From positions 1-64,000 of the forward strand of contig JAXGGA010002385.1 of the NCBI GenBank assembly GCA_038373865.1: a DNA stretch of 64,000 nt, given 5' to 3'. Made by a program: the position numbers and the translations under genes. The notes under the pieces were generated by a model. The model was not told where the DNA came from. It made no database searches and saw only the letters and a list, made by a program, of their open reading frames with translations. The DNA comes from Uloborus plumipes. Lineage: Eukaryota > Arthropoda > Arachnida > Araneae > Uloboridae. Shown here piece by piece: positions 1 through 13,387 of the stretch. Within the stretch, counting starts at the first letter, position 1; each line of letters begins with the position of its first letter.

Positions 1-691
1 TACAATATTCGGGTAATAAGATACGCTTTTGTAGTGTAACTGTGCACATGAAATTTCTTGAGAATAAATTTTTCTTGAAAGAAAAGCGTTTGACAAACAT
101 GTTTATATTCTCTCGTACTGCTTTGTGTTCCATTTCTTTCCTTATTTCACAATTTTAAAATTATTGATGCTTATGATTTCTGAATAGCAAAATGTTTAAA
201 CGTTTTCCTGCACGACATTTTTTATCGAAATTACAGATGTATTTTCTTAAGAATACGTTTCTCTCTTTGTGCCGGAAGTCAAACAGTGACAAGTCCTGAA
301 TAACTTACATATTCTCATATTTTATTTAAATGCTTTCACTTCGTACATACCTATTTTTCTTCTAAAAACATTTCTCATCTTTCCTGCTTGAATAAATCTC
401 AAATATTTTAAGTCAGAATGTATAAAAACGGGAAAATGTATGCTTATCTTTATCTGCATAAGTCTTTAAGTCAGCATCATATTTTTCATACTTATTACAT
501 AAGAATTTTTCTTCAACTGAGTCACTTGCATGATTTGTATGTAAGTAATTTTTTAAGGATATATATTTATTTGTTTTGGGTTTTTTGAAGATTTAGTTGC
601 AAAAGTAATTCTTTTTTTAGAGTATTTTTTTCAACGCTATGTAATATAATCATCGTCTCCACGTTTAACCAAATAAATGAAATTTTATAAG

Positions 692-957
692 GGCAAACCT
701 CAATGAGAACCAGTACCAACTAATGATCAGCGACAAGCACAGTAAATTTGCATCAGATTCTTACTACTTGTGACTTCCTTATGTTCCTTAGTGCTGGCAC
801 GATTGAAAAAAAAAATTACAATATCAATATATACATTATGAAGTCAAGCCTCAATGGAAACCAATACTAACAAATATTTAAAAGCAACCGCATTACATTC
901 GAACATTTTTCTTATTACTTGTAACTTATCTCCCTGAGTACTAGCAGTATTGAAAAA
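692..957. repeat. Diverged direct duplication, two units of about 120-150 bp
   Basis: Positions 692-812 and 842-957 share an ordered series of words: 'cctcaatg', 'accaatac', 'ttactacttgtgactt' or its variant, 'agtactagcagtattgaaaa' or its variant. The units are clearly diverged, so this is an old local duplication. No function is suggested. Confidence 0.5.
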
Positions 958-1173
958 CAAACCTGAACCATAATTGTCGCAAATGATACTGGTTTTGGAT
1001 AAAAATCACACCAAAGACCTAATATAGTTCGACTGCTACATCTCATGAAATATTGCATACACCACTGCAGAGTATATGACCAGTCCCCAAAGGGATCTGG
1101 TTGCGATTAATATTTGGAATTTATCACTCCAAAAGGAATGGCAGAATAGAGTCTTTTTTCCAAGTGAAGATCA

Positions 1174-1174
1174 A

Positions 1175-1213
<39 letters not shown>
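1174..1213. repeat. (ATT)n microsatellite
   Basis: About thirteen uninterrupted ATT units. The poly-isoleucine open frame across it is a product of the repeat. Confidence 0.95.
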
Positions 1214-2733
1214 TGTGTAACACAACAATTAAAATTAAAACTGGTATTTGCATGGAATTGTATGATAGAAACATTTTAAATAGATTATGTTCCTGAAAAG
1301 ATGTTTTCGCGAAAAATATTTAATAGTTAATAGTATCTGTTTTCAATAGATAATTTCTTTTAATTATAAGCTAAGTGTTCAAGTATTTACTGAATTAGAA
1401 ACTCTTGTTTTATGTAGTGTAAATGTAATCTTTTAATCATCTTAAAATTCAGTTAATGTTACCAATGACTAAATATTATTATATTTCAAAGTTCCAATGT
1501 AATAACATTAGGCAGAAGCTACACAATCATTTAAAAGAAGCAGTTAGGACTGTTTTGCATTTGTGCCAAAACGTTAATTATGCAATAAATTTACCAGTTT
1601 GTACCCAGGACTTACATTGGGGTGGGTGCCAAAATGTCACCGTATGTTATGAGTAACCATTATAATAATTGCTCGGCGATTTATAAAATGGTGACCTCTC
1701 AAAGATAAAAGCAACAACAGTTTGGAAGAAACCGATTGCTTTGGAGAGTTTTATACAGCGAATAAATTTGTATAAAGTAATAGAAAGGCGAATTCCTCTT
1801 ACAGCTTTTAGATAAATGTGTAGCTTAAAAGTCATAGAAATAAAAACAAATTAAATGACCCGCGGAAAATATAACTTCTAATAGCTTATTTTTACTTTCA
1901 CAACATCACATTATTATCTTTAACATCCTGTTTGAATCAGTATCAGCAGAAAGAAAGGGAAGAAATGACAATAAAAAAAGAAAGAAAGATAAAAAAAAAA
2001 CGTACTCTACAACTATGAATAAATTACTTTTGGAAACGTTTTTGTGCAAACAACTGCTACATGTTTTTACTAAAACATAAATAAATTATTATGCGTTCGT
2101 CGGAAATTTCTTTCATGTTTCTAACCTGTTTGGTTCTAGGATCTTTAAAAAACACTAACACACTTATGTAGTACTTTTACTAGCGGAGAACAAACTGCTT
2201 AAGCCGTTCACCGTTGTAGTTTTCCTAAAATGCGCCGACTTTCTATTGATACATAACTTTAAACTATTGTTCACATTGCTTCACCTTTAATTATAGCCTC
2301 ACAATACAGATTATTTTCCTGATCAAGAAGTACTACCCAAAGATTTACTACATAGTTTTTGAAGATTATGCTAGATGTTTTATGTAATAATCTCGTTAGT
2401 TATTTATGATGCAGGTCGTCATAACATTAGATTGACTTATAATAACTAGTTAGCTTTTTTAAAGTTTTTTTTCTAGAAAGAAACAAATAAAATAAACATA
2501 ATAACCTGGATATTTATTCTGATTTTTTTTCTAACATAAATATTCGAACATAATTCCTAACATATAACTGTTTTTAACAGCATCCAAACTCATTACAGTG
2601 TGATGCTGACATAAAAACGTAGCTAAAATTAAAAAATACATATGTATATATTGGTGTCATTTTATTTTTATTTTTTGCTGGTGTGAGCAAAAAAGAAGAA
2701 ACCAGAAGTGTACATTTCACTCATTTGTTCGTA

Positions 2734-2916
2734 AACTGCAAAAAATAAAATTTTGTCTTTACAATATCATACAACTAGTTTTATAATAATAAAATGTAAG
2801 ATCGCTATTTTTACAGTAATAAACTGTAGAACTGCCGTTTTTACAGTTTATCACTGAACATTTTACAGATTTAAGCTGGGATATTTGCTTCCAGTATTAT
2901 ACTGTTGATGAACAGT
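2734..2916. mobile_element. ACAGT-type MITE, copy A (degraded)
   Basis: It contains the recurring blocks of a family seen six times in this window: repeated 'tttacagt..taaactgta' words, then 'gcttccagtattatactgt' and a terminal 'gaacagt'. It is noncoding. This copy is more diverged than those at 15622, 34684, 46900 and 54967, and both ends are approximate. Confidence 0.6.
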
Positions 2917-5613
2917 ACAAACAAGCTAATTTTAAGATCATAAACTGTATAAAAAACATATTTCCTCAGTTCCTTTTTATGTTTCAAGTTTATCAGCTAA
3001 GAGGTGTATTTTTTGAAATTCCAATGCTAAAAAGGTATGTTTGACACAATTTACAGCCTCAGAAAATTAGGAGAATAATAATTGATACTAGAATGCCAAT
3101 TTCGGGATACGGAAGAATAGGCTCCTTTAGTTCTTGACGTAACTTTTGTTATATAGTTGATTATGAACAAAACATTAAACGTTTATTCTTAATTTTAACC
3201 TACTCCTCTTATATAACCAATATGCACTTTTACCAGACATAGCTGCACTAATCCTCTTTAGGAATAACGTGCGCTACCTGTTATTATGTTAATATAAATA
3301 TTCTCATCAAATATTCATGTCCCGCTGACAATATTAAATTAATCATTGATATTTAGTTCAAATGAATTTAACCAGGTGTTAATAAAGGCGTTTCTTAAAA
3401 CAATGAATTCACACATAGTTATTTTGTCAGAATTACGACCTTTGATTTGCAGAAGGGCCATCTCTTTTAAGTTTAGATTCAAACGATATTAGCCAATATT
3501 TAATCTTTCAGAATTACATGTCTCAATGTAAATTTACATTTGCTTGAAAGAGGGTTCTTGATGTTATTGACAGTTCTGGAAAAGTGAATACGAAATTGTT
3601 TCTGCAACTCATAAATTATAAATGACATTTCATTGCGACTAGGTTTCAAAACATCCTTAAGATATTTAAATAAAGATGCATTTTGAGTAATCTAATCATA
3701 ATGACAGCTATTTCTGCATCTTCTTCATTGATATTATGCTAAACATGGCTCAAACTTTCTGTGTTATTAGTATGTAAATGAAGGGTAATGGGTGAAATAA
3801 AATAGGGCGTGAAATATCCTTTTATTGTATAAATCAACTTGAATGATTAATATCAGTCTTGTTATCTTTGATATACATTTTCTCTACTCTTTGCTACTCT
3901 ATACATATGGACCAGACACTTGAAGGAATAATATGCTCTTTAGGAAGGCAGCGTGATATCTCTACATAGCATAAAACAAAGTATCAAAAGCGTCTGTGTG
4001 TTTGAACAGTCAAAACTCGAGAACTACCCAGGTCAATGTTGCTAAAAATTTAAACGTTTAAGAAAAATTCGAAAAGTTGTCTTTTTTTATTATAATTCAA
4101 GGCGATTTTCACATAAATTGCCGAATATTGGTGTTAAATATTACATGCACATATTAATATTAGATGTCATTGGAAAAAGCAAATTTTTCTGCGCTCAATG
4201 AAATTTGCTCTAATTCTCCATCTTAAATATAGCGCAAGATATTTGAAAACAAAACTTACTTTTTCCAAGGCTTCGCTCGATTTTAGGCCCTACTTTCCTC
4301 ATTAAAAGCATCAATAAAAATAAACTAGTTGTTCCACAGTTTTCTTTTCTACACCATTAGATAGAGCGATGTTTTTCACTGGGATTTATCTCGATCTTAA
4401 GTTGAAGATTCATGCTTCTGTCTGTAACAAAAAAAAAAAAGTTACAGGATTTTAAAGTACAGCGTTTGAATTTATCTTTTTCGTTCAAGTTATTACCGTT
4501 TATTGCGTGGCCAAGGTTACGTCTTTTAAATTATTCGTTGTTTCCTCTTTCTAAATTTTATTTAAAGTATTTTATTTTATAGCGGTAAGCATGTTCAAAT
4601 TGCATGATTTTTTTTATTGTGTAAACTGAGTTTTGACGGACAGTTGACATTGTGTCAAGACATGTTTTATTGCTTCATGGAGGATGCTTGGAGCATACAA
4701 AAACATCTGTGCGCACATTTCAGTCCTCGAAGCAAAATATCTCTTTTTATTCAATGCGAAAAGAAAGATTACATTTGCTCAAAAATGTTTCTTAACCTTT
4801 ACAATACGATCACAGCCATGCGGGTAAAACTAGTAGGTACTAAAATGATCATAACCAATTGGTAAACCGTTACGTAATTGCTTGTAAGTATTCATAACAT
4901 AATGGGAAATATTTAATATATGATGTAAAGCTGACAAATATCGATGCAAAACCAAAAGAGCATAATATGGCCTACGGTCAAATTTGCTAGGCCTTAATAC
5001 CCGCTTGCATTTTTGTGAAGAAATACAAAAGAATACAACAATTGGTTCATATTTCACTACATGGGATATCAAAAGAAGCATTAAAAACAGAAAATTGTGG
5101 CACAAAACTATAGAGAAAAGTGCTTTTAACGAAAATTGCTTATGATTTAGTTTGACGATTTTTATTATTCGGGATGAAAATCTGATCCGTGCAACTTTAT
5201 TAATAACAACTCACAGGAGGCAAAAACCAAGCGACGGGTCGTGACCGTTTTTAACTACCAGTTATAAGTATTAGCTACCTACGATAGCATCCATGAGCCG
5301 CAACGAACATTTTAAATCGTATTTTTTAACTAGGCGTTATTAGCCGACAGGCCCCAAAGCCCTCAGCTGCCTTACCTTTATATAGGAAAAAAAGCGTGGT
5401 CTGGTAAAATGGGGCATTGAAAAAAAACCTACATATGCTGTTATCAGATTTATGTATTATAGTTTACACTAAGTAATTCATAAAAATAACTGAAACAAAA
5501 ATAAAAGTTTATTTACGGAAAAACAAGACTTACTTCCCAAGAAACTACTAATGAAAAAAAATCAATTAATTGATAAAAAAGTAAAAACAAAGCGAAGGAC
5601 AATGCTGCGTTAA

Positions 5614-6168
5614 CAGTGAACTCTCACTTATGCGCCGGCCCAAGGGACCAACAGAAAAAGGCGCATATGAGAGAGACGCATAAGTGAACAAGACTATTTA
5701 AAGGTCTAAAACGCAAGATAAGCTGTAATGAGAGCATAAATAAGATTGTTTCTATAGAAAAAGGACATATTACTATGGTTTGACAATTACTGTAACGTAA
5801 CTACTATGATAAATAGAAAACAAAAATTGTAGCATACCTAATCACAAACTAATCATTTCAAATCAATGCATTGATAATTTTCAATCTCCGAACTCTAGTT
5901 CATGCGGAAAAAATGCCTTCCGTGAGCAATTAATGCCAAAGATTAAAGAGGAAATGGAAGAAACATGCTTATTTTTTTAAGAAAATTAATTATTTTTTTA
6001 CATTTTACGAAAAATTCGGCGCATAAGTGAAATATTTAACTTAAGAGCGACGCACAAACGAATGATATTATCATTATTTTGCTATGGAATGTGCTGGGGG
6101 CTATTAAAAATGGTCGTATAAGTGAAAAAGGCGTATAAATGAGGCTGTGTATAAATGAGAGTTCACTG
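5614..6168. mobile_element. TA-flanked nonautonomous DNA transposon with CAGTGAACTCTCA ends
   Basis: The left end reads CAGTGAACTCTCACTTATGC and the right end is its inverted match, ending TGAGAGTTCACTG followed by TA. The left flank reads TAA, so one base may have changed. The end word, 'gcgcataagtga' in several variants, recurs inside at about 5660, 5685, 6018 and 6110-6150. No transposase frame is seen. The ends and TA target resemble pogo/Tigger-type MITEs; the family assignment is inferred. Confidence 0.75.
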
Positions 6169-7281
6169 TACTATTTTAGCAACGCTTTCACAAAAATGCG
6201 TTTTGTGTAAAAATGTCTTCTCTTTTTTGTTACTCAAATGTTCACTCATTTATTTGTAGCGCGTGTATCTTTTTTGTTGCGGAGCATCTCACTTCTAGTA
6301 AATATGTGTCTGCGTGATGTTAAAGGTGTGCCTTTTAAACTCAACATAAGATAATAAAGTGCACTCGAATATGCTTCAAGCATCGTATTTAAATCCAGCA
6401 GCTTCAACGTCTATTTCTATCAAACCCGCTTTGCACTAGATCAAATAGAGATTTCCAAGTGAAAGCACAAGGCACGAAATTCTTGCATCCTTCCCTGACA
6501 GTTACATATTTTACATTTTAAATCAAATTCATAATGCCTTTTGAAGTTAAAGCTTTCTCTCTCATTCCGAAAGTAATTTATCTTAAGGGAGATTGCTTTG
6601 TACATTCAAATCTTAATTTAAATGCAAACATGTTCTTTCGTGCTGCGAAGTTAATCTTGTGCAAAATTTGAGATTTCCCATTAGATGTTACATTTTAGAT
6701 GTTGAGGCCAGACGAGCTTAAAGGTGAAGATGAGCTGGGATAATAACTTTCAAGAGAATTTCTGCGATGCTTTTTCACAATTAAGGAAAGTGAATGCATT
6801 TTTCATGCAATTATCCGTGTAATGAGAAAAAAGTCTCAATGTCCCATAAAGAAGTCAATACTATATTTGATAAAATGTATTTTACTGTACATCTGGTTCT
6901 GTATCAAACGCATAAGATGAATACATCATTTGCGTTGCATTTCATCATCGGGAACTATGAAGAATCTATAAAAAATACGTGATAAAGGCATCGTTTTTAA
7001 TTGTCTTTGAATAAAAATTGGCTTTGATTGGATTAGTAATCGGTATACGTCATTTTTCATGAAATATGGTAGGCAAAATGCATAAAAAAGACAGTTCCCG
7101 CAGTTAAAATATTTTGGAAGCATATCTAAATAACAGCGAAACTTGTATTTAACTTTTGTTGTTGTAGATAATCCTCAGTCTGTCTGACGGAGTCTGAGGG
7201 AGAAGTTATCTTGTATGATCAGGATGTTTGGTTCCGACTCACATCGTTTTACGGTACCTTTTATCATCAAATTCTCATTTT

Positions 7282-8065
7282 TACTTCCTTTTACGTAGTA
7301 AAGGAAGTATTGTGATCGCGAAAAAAAAAACTCAAATTTGTGTCTAAATTTCGATTTTGCTCACCCCCGAATGAGTGTTGAGTCATTTTTTCAACCTGTC
7401 ACCACGTGCATATGTTCCTACCAACATAAAACCAGCTGAAAAATCCTTTTTTACCACCTCCAAGTTAATGACGACGAGTTTACTCGTGACGTCTGTGTGT
7501 ACGTATGTATGTGCGTAAGTATTTATGTGCGTAAGTATTTATGTGCGTATGTATGATGCATAACTCAAAAAATGTGTGCCGAAGAAGCTTTTAGTTTGGT
7601 ATATAGGCTCTGAGGGGGTTCTAGTTGTGCATCTCCTCTTGTGGCATTTGAATGTTCCCACGGGGGATCTTTTACCTCTTTTTGGGGTAAATCAGTGTTA
7701 ATTTCAATGCAGACTTTAGCGATATGAATTAGCGGGACCACTTGGCGATATATCGCGAAGCTTTTGGTCGCCAAGAGTTTGACGCCAACTTGGCGACACA
7801 TCGCCTAGTTTGTGACAAATTTGGTGAAAAAAATGATTTCTTGAATTTGGATTCAATTTGGCGCTATTGGCGATATTTTTCGAAAAATCCCTGAGTGATG
7901 TTAAAATCGTAGATATTTAGATTATTAATCATTGTAAAACATTTTTTTTTTGCATTAATTCGTGGCAAACTATGGGTGTAAATACTTGAATTGTTATCTT
8001 GCTCACTCTAAGCACTAGTTTAACACTTAAGACACTACTAAGAAATTTGCACGTAAAAGGAAGTA
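7282..8065. mobile_element. Inverted-end repeat element beginning TACTTCCTTTTACGT
   Basis: The left end contains a short hairpin (acttcctttTACGTAGtaaaggaagt) and the right end reads acgtaaaaggaagta, the inverted match of the start. Inside are a 16 bp tandem word ('gtgcgtaagtatttat', about 7512-7545) and several 'ttggcga' words at 7740-7880. No coding region is seen. It is probably a nonautonomous DNA element. Sequences of this style are common in invertebrate genomes from memory; I cannot name the family. Confidence 0.6.
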
Positions 8066-10208
8066 GTGTTGGTCCATACCAAATTTTTACCACTATATTT
8101 ATATTTTAATAGTGTTTATCGCACCTTTTCTCTTAAAACTGATTTTTAAGAAAATCTTAAGCTGTTGTTTAGCTTTTGAAAATCAAGTAACGATGATTTT
8201 CAAGGCATTTGAAGTTAGTTATTATTTTATGGTTGAAAGTTATCCAGCTACTTGAAGAAGTTTCAAATCATGCGAGAAATGTGACTTGAAATAACTACTT
8301 TAAAAAAATAATGACAAATTGTAACAGGAAAAAAACCTAAATGTTTTTCTTATTCAATTTTTTATTTTATTGCACCACAAAATGTAAAAAAGTTACTGTA
8401 TTGTAAAAATATTACAATATGAGACTAGAGGTGTCAAAAAGTCGGACCCAGCATACAAAAGCTGCTTCCAGATAGTCATTTCAAATCTGTAAAGTTATGC
8501 TACCAACTTTGTCTGCAGTGTTTCCAGCTTATTTTTTAAAATAAAATTAGAGATATGATACTGGACCTTAGATATGCGATATTCTAAAGTTTCACTTGAA
8601 CTGAAATTTTCTAAACTATACGAAATGGAGCGAATTTAATCTACATAGTTTAATCTTACTCTGAATGGCTTTAATACAATTGATGTATAGGAAACAAATA
8701 TGTATGACTTTTTTTTTAACATTTTTCAAATGTTTGCTCATTTAAATTAATCCATGCTCCTGTGCACCTAATACATAGGAGTCTTTCATTATAATTACAA
8801 CTTCTGGAAAAAGAAAAAAAAATCTCCCTATATTAAAAGAAATGCTAAAAGTGAAAATCATTCGCCTCATAAGCAGTTTCGTCCTTATTTTTTACTCCTT
8901 TTCTCTGTCAATTATGCTGCTTTCTTCGAGAAAAAAGGTAAAAACTCATGAAGATTTTTTTTTCGAATGCTTCTAATGAAATGGTTCGTTCCCTGTCATC
9001 ACAAAAATGCCTTAAATTCTAAGCTAAGAGTTATACGAATCGAGAAATCTCAGGTTTTATTCATCGACTTCTTTTATCAAGATTTAATATACGTCACCTG
9101 AAGTTTATTATTTCTTTCTCTTCATAGCATAAAAATTTAGTTATTTCACCGTCATGGTTTTGATATTTTTAACTGACTTTTATAAATAAATTTTTAATTT
9201 ACTGAGAAGACTTCATTTTTTTATTGAACTCAAAATTTTGTTGATAAAAATGATTTAGTTAAAAAAGTAATTTCCTGTATTCAAACTTTATTGACTTTAT
9301 TGCGAAGTACTGAACCCTTAGCAGAAAGATAATAATAATAAATTGTGGCCACTGAGGGCTTAATTATTGTTCCATAGTATATGTTACCCTTTTCAGATTA
9401 ACTATTTGCAATTCAAACCAGAGCAGTGCCATTATTAGTCATGTATTATTAAGTTTCATTAAAATTCTACCACAAATTAGCCACTACAGCACAATGTTCA
9501 ATTCAAAATGTAAATAAATGTTAAGTATCCGAAAAAAAATTGCGTAGGTTTCAACAAAAAAAAAGGAATTTTAATTGGACTTTTACAGAAAACCATTAAA
9601 AAATCTTAAGACCTTAATTTTATGCAATGATTTTAAATGGTTTTTTTCATATAAACTACTTTTACATAGACTAGCGAATGCAAAATTGTAGATTGAAAAA
9701 CAATGTAAACATTTTACAACTTTTTATCGAGTTATGGGATTGCGCAACGTGTTAGAAGAAGTAAAAGAAATATATCAATACAAGAAAAAAATATTCTTTA
9801 AAAATAAAAAGGTGGAACGTTTAAAGCAATTTCAAAAAAACCCAAACCCTCTTACACTATTTGGTTTTTAAAAAATAATACCTAAACACATTTAAATTTT
9901 TTAATATAGAAATTAATGCAACCTAGGAAATGTAGAATTAGTTGAATATGTCGAAAAACGCATCTAAACATCCTTAAACGTCACTTATAGAAATTTATGA
10001 TCCCAAGACCTTCCCCTGGGGAAATGATTTACATAATTAGCATATTTGTATGCATTTTTGTTACTGATTTAGGGGCTCGTTTCTTATGTTTTCTAGTGTT
10101 TGTAGTTTATTTCAAGATGGTTTTAAACAAAAATTTACGGATTTCTTCAAAATATATAATGCAGAAACTTGTAAGTCTCTCAATGAGAATAGGCATTATG
10201 CTTTTTCT

Positions 10209-10257
<49 letters not shown>

Positions 10258-11162
10258 CAGTATCGGAAAAATGCAATTTGCACATCCCAGAAAAAGAGTC
10301 ATTTTATCCTGTGTATTTGGAGCACAATAATTCACTTTCAGGCATAATTATTTATTTTTTTTTACTTAAAATATGTTTTAAAAACATTTTACAGACTGGT
10401 TAAAATGATTAATTATATTTTGACACATAGTATATTCAACTCCAATTAAAACAATATACATTGTTCTTTAATTGTCTATAAAAATTATTTGTTTAAAACT
10501 TAATAGACAAAAAAGATAATGAAACTGTCAGTTTGCCGAAGTTATACAAAAAGCTTGATTCAATTCATTGTAGTAATATTCACTTTAGAGGCTTTAAAAT
10601 TTTACTGCAATGCTAAAAATCTTCATACTGCTAAAAATCTGCTACATTTTTTATATTTTTTACTAATAAAATAATATGCTCTCACATTTAATGCATAAGT
10701 CTGCAAATTTCAATTTTACGAATGTAATGTACAGTTTATTTCACATATAGAATTGAATTGCCAAATAATTAAAGAAGTTAGGAGCTATATACAGGCTATG
10801 GTTTAAAAAAGAAAAGTTCACGGTGTATTTATCTTTTATAAATACTCATATCTAAAATCGAGATCATGAGATTTTATATCTGAACTATTTTAAATCTGCA
10901 AAGCAGATGTCTTAGACTTTCGTACTGAAAAGTTCCTCCATAAAATATATTATTAAACTTATTATTCATAAATTGTCCTTGAACTCCAAAACACAGAATA
11001 TATCTCTAAGTTTTGTTTTGCAGTTTTGGAAACATCTACAGCTACCATAGAGCTTAATATTCTACTTGGGACATTAATAGCACAGCATTCATGATCTTCA
11101 ATTTGCAATAAAGAAGAATGTACTGACATTTTATTAAACGCTATTGAAGTATATCCTATTTA
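8066..11162. other. No gene recognised
   Basis: AT-rich sequence without recognisable coding, RNA or terminal-repeat structure, apart from the poly(T) tract at 10208-10252. The open frames at 9997-10403 are carried by that T run (poly-phenylalanine). Confidence 0.6.
10208..10252. repeat. Poly(T) tract of about 42 bases
   Basis: Nearly pure T, followed by 'aatttcag', which happens to resemble a splice acceptor. It could be the A-tail of a minus-strand retro-insertion, but no retroelement body is recognisable to its left. Confidence 0.85.
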
Positions 11163-11330
11163 CAGTCGAACCCCCCTATTGCAATATCAGTTAAAAGAAT
11201 ATCCTGCCACAAGTAATAAATTTTCAATGCACCAAACGATTGTAATGTGCATACGCTTGTACTGGAAAATGGAATGTCTCGCTTATTAGAATACCTCATG
11301 GCAAAATATCCCATTAAGCGAGTTTGACTG
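11163..11330. mobile_element. 168 bp TA-flanked MITE, CAGTCGAACCC / GAGTTTGACTG ends
   Basis: TA precedes CAGTCGAACCCCCCTA and TA follows GCGAGTTTGACTG, giving imperfect inverted ends with a TA target duplication. The ends resemble pogo/Tigger-type MITEs. A one-ended relative may lie at about 12187-12240 ('caatcaaacccgcttataat'). Confidence 0.75.
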
Positions 11331-11597
11331 TATTTATTTTGTTTTTTACCACTTTGAAGTTCTAATTCCTTTATGTGTGTTAAAAATCGTAAAATAAGGA
11401 GAATGTAGCAACCATATAATTTAGCAACATTTAAAGAATTTTCAACATGTGAGGTAAAAATTCTGCTTTATTACCGTGATGCTACATTTCAGCCGTTTAC
11501 ATTAAAAACATAATGTTAATGATTGTGTCTTACAATCAAAGTTGTCAACAGAAACACTATCGACACAGACAAAACCATTTGAAGTTGAGAAACAACG

Positions 11598-11751
11598 TCG
11601 AAGTCATAAACGGTTCGTTTAGCACGTCCAAGTCATTATTCATTTTAGAGACTTGACCTGAGGCACTGACTATAACGAGAAAGAGCAGAATTCAATAATT
11701 AGATTGCTAGGGAACAGCTTACTCACAATATAGCTTTACTCCAGATCAATT
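11598..11751 (+). repeat. Dispersed repeat family 1, copy 1
   Basis: It aligns by eye with 37645-37804 in the same orientation: both contain 'cataaacggt', 'cgtttaNcacgtc', 'tcattattcattt', 'gagacttg.cctga', 'aataattagatt' and 'agatcaatt'. Noncoding, with unknown boundaries and class. Confidence 0.7.
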
Positions 11752-11845
11752 GCCTATCCCCACTATTTATTGCAAGAAATAGTTTCAGCCGAAATGTGGG
11801 CTTCTTGTAAGTACTGGAAATCTGTTCCAAAATTACACTTAGAAC

Positions 11846-12100
11846 AAAGTTTACAAATACCTTTGTGCTACTGATGTGGAGAAAAATGCAACATTAAGGA
11901 GTCACAAATAAGCAGGGATACTGCAGACACGTGTTTCGGCGAGACAAGGAACGCCTTTTTCAATGCAAAAAAATTTGAGTTTATGGATACACAGACATCC
12001 GACAAAAGGGGAATTGAAAAATGCATTCTTGTGATGCCGAAACACGTGTCTGCAGTATCCCTGCTTATTGGTGCCTCCTTAACGTTGTATTTTTGTCTAC
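11846..12100 (+). mobile_element. Palindromic MITE-like element, copy 1
   Basis: The arms are near-perfect inverted repeats. The left arm (11876-11940) contains ATACTGCAGACACGTGTTTC and the right arm (12042-12100) its complement. The loop is about 100 bp and starts 'gacaaggaacgcc'. Left of the arm, a 30 bp flank (11846-11875, 'aaagtttacaaatacctttg' onward) is shared with copy 2 at 32263. The loop runs in the opposite direction in copy 2. No coding capacity. Confidence 0.85.
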
Positions 12101-12424
12101 ATTAAGAATGTTTTGAAAATTTTAAATAAGTTTGCTCTATATTTCTCTATTATTTACCGGTGGCAGGTAACGTTTATAAGAAATGCAATCAAACCCGCTT
12201 ATAATAACAAATATGATTTAACAAGGATACATATAAAGCGAACATATCAGGTATTTAATGTTGGTTAAGTGTTAGGTCTAAACGAGCAGAACTCGTATTT
12301 AATTTGAAAAAAAAAAAAAACACCTGTTATAGCATTATATCTTTATGAATGCACAATTTATATTATGATCCACCTGTCTCGCTTAGCTAATCATTTCTTC
12401 AAAATAAAATCTTTTAATAACGTC

Positions 12425-12452
12425 TTTATTTATTTATTTATTTATTTATTTA
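12425..12452. repeat. (TTTA)n microsatellite
   Basis: About seven TTTA units. Confidence 0.9.
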
Positions 12453-12690
12453 GAATTCACTGCTCCAGAGAAGATTGTAAATAGTTCAAAGCTAATCAGT
12501 CAACTTTTGTGATTATGCGTGGATGTTTTTAATTTTTTTAATTTATAAAGCTAAGTAAGATTTTCAAAACATTTTCACAAAGTTGTTTCCAACTGTCATT
12601 CGACTCCAATGAACAAGTATGGCGATCCCTCCTCTGTTATTATAAGCAAATGCTACTGCAATTATTTTTTTTCCTTTGAGCAATGCCGCA

Positions 12691-12975
12691 TTGTTACTTA
12701 ATTTCATTTTATACCTAAGCTTCCGCTGAAGTTCCTTCTATAGATTGGGTCTGGAGCCTACCAGTCGGTGTGTGGCAGGTGCTCTACCTCCACGGATTTT
12801 CACCGCCCATGCTCCTTCAGTTCATGCAGGTCCTTGGACTCCGCTCCTCCTGTGAGTGGCGTTCCCCCCCCATAGCCTACTCTCTCTCACACACACACAC
12901 ACGCACGAGTGTCTACGTCAGACAAACAAGCACCTCAACACCCACACACTCACACGTGTGGGAATGCGCGACTTA
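12691..12975. other. GC-rich patch with CA run, unassigned
   Basis: It is much more GC-rich than its surroundings. It includes a C run at about 12864, a CT/CA run at about 12884-12904 and an open frame at 12770-12976. I do not recognise the translation, and part of it comes from simple sequence. It could be a retroelement fragment or a decayed exon. Confidence 0.4.
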
Positions 12976-13387
12976 GAAAAACATAATTTCATTTCAAAAC
13001 GTATAAACTTATTTTTATAAGATATATTCTACGGAAAATACTAGTACACATTTGAGAATATGCAAGCTCATATATTTTTATATATTCGCTGCTAAAATTA
13101 AGTTACGGTCAAATTTAAGTTACGGAGATAAAATTTTCTGCTTTATATAGAAATTAACAACATTTCGAAAGTTACCTGCCAAATTTTTCGCTAAGCATGA
13201 ACTATTTTAGTTTTGAGAAAACTACATCTAACATTTAAATTAAAATTCGTTTTAATTACGCAATAATAAATTTCAGTTAGATGATATTTTTCATTGTCCC
13301 GCTGGTCTTTTTGATTGAACAATAGAAAAACATCATAAGAAAAGCTGATAACGTTGCTAGCGGTCATATAGGCCTTCTGTTTAAAAA

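Larger units (their letters stand above)
1..5613. other. Intergenic or intronic AT-rich sequence, no gene recognised
   Basis: No open frame here looks like a protein family I know. Open frames at 1456-1656 and 4617-4865 are short, have AT-rich codon use and lack recognisable motifs. The stretch holds a diverged direct duplication, an ATT microsatellite and one small MITE, listed separately. A moderately GC-richer patch at about 5210-5400 has no assignment. Confidence 0.6.

Noticed and set aside
9997..10403. Two overlapping frames with a poly-Phe stretch and apparent hydrophobic segment
   Set aside because: The hydrophobic run is the poly(T) tract, and nothing else in either frame is recognisable.
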